DNA of 64,000 nucleotides from Mya arenaria (Eukaryota; Mollusca; Bivalvia; Myida; Myidae): positions 5,402,501-5,466,500 of the forward strand of contig NC_069131.1 in the NCBI RefSeq assembly GCF_026914265.1, read 5' to 3'. Positions 61,390 to 64,000 of the stretch are shown here, piece after piece. The translations under genes were made by a program, and so were the position numbers. The notes beneath the pieces are model-generated. The model was given only the letters and a program-made list of their open reading frames with translations, was not told the origin of the DNA and made no database searches. Position 1 is the stretch's first letter. The number at the start of each line of letters is the position of its first letter.

Positions 61390-63665
61390 GATAATTTGAG
61401 GCTATGGATCTGATAGTACCTCCCCAAACACACTCAAGGGGCATTCTCATCTTTAAACTGAAATTACTACGTTTGCTAAATATTTTTTTTAAATATTTGG
61501 CCGTCAATTATTTAATAAAACCTAGCGCGTATCATATCTTACTACTTGATTTCAAAACTTAAAAATCAGTTTTGCTGTTTACATTTGTAAATTCCTTAAC
61601 TGATACTGTGTACTTGTCTGTATTGTTGTAGACTGACTGTACGTTACCATGCGTTTTACACGTTTGGATATAATCGATGTTACTGGATTTTTTAATTACT
61701 TTAAAGTTATTTGTGTTTTCAATCTATTTTCAGTCTTGTTTTATTGTTATATACAAAGTGTTTATTTGTCTTTCACACACATCATGTTTGTATCGTAACG
61801 TTTGATATTGTTTTGATGGGAAATGTGTAGTGCGCATTCGTGTATATAACATTTAGATTATAATTAGGTCGCCGAAATAACTACGCCGGTGATTCGTTAG
61901 GGGCTTGCTGCCAAAATGAAGGTTACTTTATTTGAATAGGGAAGGACCAGATAATAAATATTATAGTTTTAAAATTGTCTGAAATAAGTTAAGACAAATT
62001 TGCCTTATTGAAGATCAACACATTTTTGTTTTAATTCTTATAATATAATACCATTTTATATTCAATTTGCATTTTGCTACTAGAATAGACATTAAAAAAA
62101 GAAACTATCGGGATTGCAAACGAACCCATTCTAAACATAACCATACCGTTACCGTTGGCAATATATTTGTCAATATTTTATGTCATTATATCAACCTTTC
62201 TTCACCTTTCATCGACTAGAATAATGCCCATCGCTTGAAATCATGACTATACTATGTATCGCTGTCGCAATGCTTTGTTAACCGTTAGGAGACCCTTCGG
62301 TAGACCCTCCTTTATGCAGTCCGTTTGACATTTTCCTTGTCCTCAATAGCTAGGATGGAATACATGCTAACAATGTTAAATGGAAACGGGTATATGAATT
62401 AATGTTTTGATTGAAAAAAAATACTTATCAATAATTCATTTCTTTCAATTTTCCTTAATTATTCTAGTAAAGAAAGTCAGAAAGACAGCCGTCCACGCTA
62501 TTTGGAGAGCTGCAGAGAGGGCATCCAGTTGGCTCTGGCTACGACGCAGTTATTCAGTACGACTTTGAATCCAACATGGACGAGGTAGTGACCGACCATC
62601 ACAACATACCCCGTCATATAGAGGGTGTACCGAGATAAAGGGCGAAACACCCAATGGCAGATGGACACACTGCTAAGGACGGCTGTGTTAAGCAGAACAG
62701 CTGTATCTGCACAACAATAAAGGTATCGTTTGATGTCTGTGGATAGTTAAACAATCGATATATAACATGTTTTATGTAGAAATGTAAGAAAGACGGCTAT
62801 AACGTAATCTACAAACACTGTCTTTTCATTTATAAAATTCGCTGGTCAGACGCAATAGATATTTCCCTTTACCATAGGCAAACACTTCCCTTGAAAAATC
62901 GCAATTTATTCACACGCTTAACTATCGGAAATGTTAGCGATTAGAAACACAGGGTCTACGCCCTAAGTTTACCACATTGCTACGATGATTTAAACCGGGC
63001 CATTACGCAAATACATCATAATGAAGACTGTGTTCATATGTGTTTAGATAATATGAAATAAGGCACTGCCTTAGACGGGCTCTAGGTATGTTATCAACTG
63101 CAGGAACTGCTAATGCAGTACATTTTTTCTTAGGTAAACAAGTGTCAAAGGCAAAATTCATTTTATATGACATACTATGACTTTGACTACACCAGTTAGA
63201 TTATTAAGGTGCATAACAAGTAAGGTTAAGGCAATGCAAAGCAAATTTAATATTTTAATGTTTGAAAAAACTCATAATAACAAACACAAGTATAATATAC
63301 CTAATACTGAATATCATACAAGCATTTACAGTACAAATAAATGATTCCTACTTTAAACATAAAAAGGTAAACGAAACAGATTGAGTTTACTTACAACTAT
63401 TTATTACAGTTATCTGACGATTAACCTGTACTAAACTATTTTAATATGTAAAACAGCATTGTGTATATTTTAGAGTTTTAAGGTTCTGCAAATAACCTGG
63501 AAAATGGTTTGACCACCTCAGCAGTTTAAAATGAATATAAATTCCCTGTAGCTGATGTTGTTAGCACCATTCCATCATTGAATATAACGATGTATGCAGA
63601 AAGTATGAAAATATTTAATTATTTAAAGTATGAGTCTTTAAACTGAATTATACATCTATAACAGT
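61390..63665. other. Intergenic upstream of gene B, no gene seen
   Basis: AT-rich. A less AT-rich stretch at about 62470-62730 could be an old coding or transposon fragment, but no domain was recognised. Confidence 0.35.
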
Positions 63666-63671
63666 TAAAAA

Positions 63672-64000
63672 ACAAGAGGGCCCTGAAGGCCCTGTATCGC
63701 TCATCTAATCCAAACAGATCCTCAAGAATAACAATCTGATCAAGTTCCATGAACATATGGTCATAAATGTGGCCTCTAGAGTGTTAACATGCTTTTCCTA
63801 TTACTTTGCCTGGTGACCTAGTTTTTGACTGCACATGACCAAGATCGAACTTGGCCTAGAGCGAATCAATATAAACATTCTGACCATCTTTCAGGAATAA
63901 AAAGTCGTAAATGAGACCTCAGGCCTCAATTTCTCGAAACTTCTTAAGTCCCTTATAACCGGATTAAGCTAAACTCACTAGTTTTGGTTTTCAATAATTT
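63672..64000. repeat. Bivalve-type interspersed repeat, cut by the window edge
   Basis: Begins with the small hairpin AGGGCCCTGAAGGCCCTGTA followed by TCGCTCATC, and contains GGTGACCTAGTTTTTGAC. From memory this is a very common repeat of bivalve genomes. No coding capacity seen. Confidence 0.65.

Overview
This is a 64 kb piece of AT-rich, intron-rich animal DNA, most likely from a bivalve mollusc. The evidence is eukaryotic splice structure, many EGF-repeat receptor genes, a BEL/Pao element, decayed LINEs, and at the right edge a repeat of a kind I recall as very common in bivalves. The species is an inference; the sequence alone does not name it.

The window is a cluster of related receptor genes, almost all on the minus strand. 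Each starts with a 73-nt signal-peptide exon, followed after a phase-1 intron by one large exon of EGF-like repeats (Draper/MEGF10/SREC style). Gene A (16381 down to 642, 20 exons) joins this ectodomain to a membrane segment and two tandem tyrosine-phosphatase domains. D1 carries the catalytic motifs and D2 looks inactive. The frame appears broken just after D1, in exon 14. Gene B (60671 down to 53488, 5 exons, 547 aa, intact) joins a closely similar ectodomain to a membrane segment and a short tyrosine-rich tail with an ITAM-like YEDI-x9-YTTL pair. Gene C (44116 down to 27822) has gene B's plan but is decaying: its EGF exon is broken, one splice acceptor is lost, and its first intron holds a large retroelement. 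The locus therefore encodes one family of ectodomains attached to opposite signalling tails (phosphatase versus ITAM-like), which resembles a paired-receptor system.

Layout. 0.6-16.4 kb: gene A, whose introns carry a 0.4 kb trinucleotide repeat, a 1.9 kb 34-bp minisatellite, TA and CT arrays and an exon relic. 17-20 kb: a BEL/Pao remnant and a broken SWIM/YqaJ-type gene containing a MITE. 22.6 kb: an orphan signal-peptide exon relic. 24-30.7 kb: duplicated block 1 (20-bp minisatellite, LINE 3' end, gene C tail and TM exons, another signal-exon relic). 31.5-32.9 kb: gene C EGF exon. 33-34 kb: LINE remnant. 34.5-42.9 kb: a young BEL/Pao element with an extra C2H2 zinc-finger ORF. 44.1 kb: gene C first exon. 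46-49.5 kb: LINE RT relic plus an inverted, dead copy of the EGF and signal exons on the plus strand. 50.4-56.9 kb: duplicated block 2 with gene B's 3' half. 57.2-60.7 kb: gene B ectodomain and first exon. 61-64 kb: no gene seen, ending in a bivalve-type interspersed repeat.

A short conserved ETS-like site (ACCAGGAAGT type) lies about 60-100 bp upstream of all six signal-peptide start codons, live or dead, suggesting that the family shares a promoter. Exon boundaries were read by eye from GT/AG sites and reading-frame continuity; no alignment or transcript data were used.
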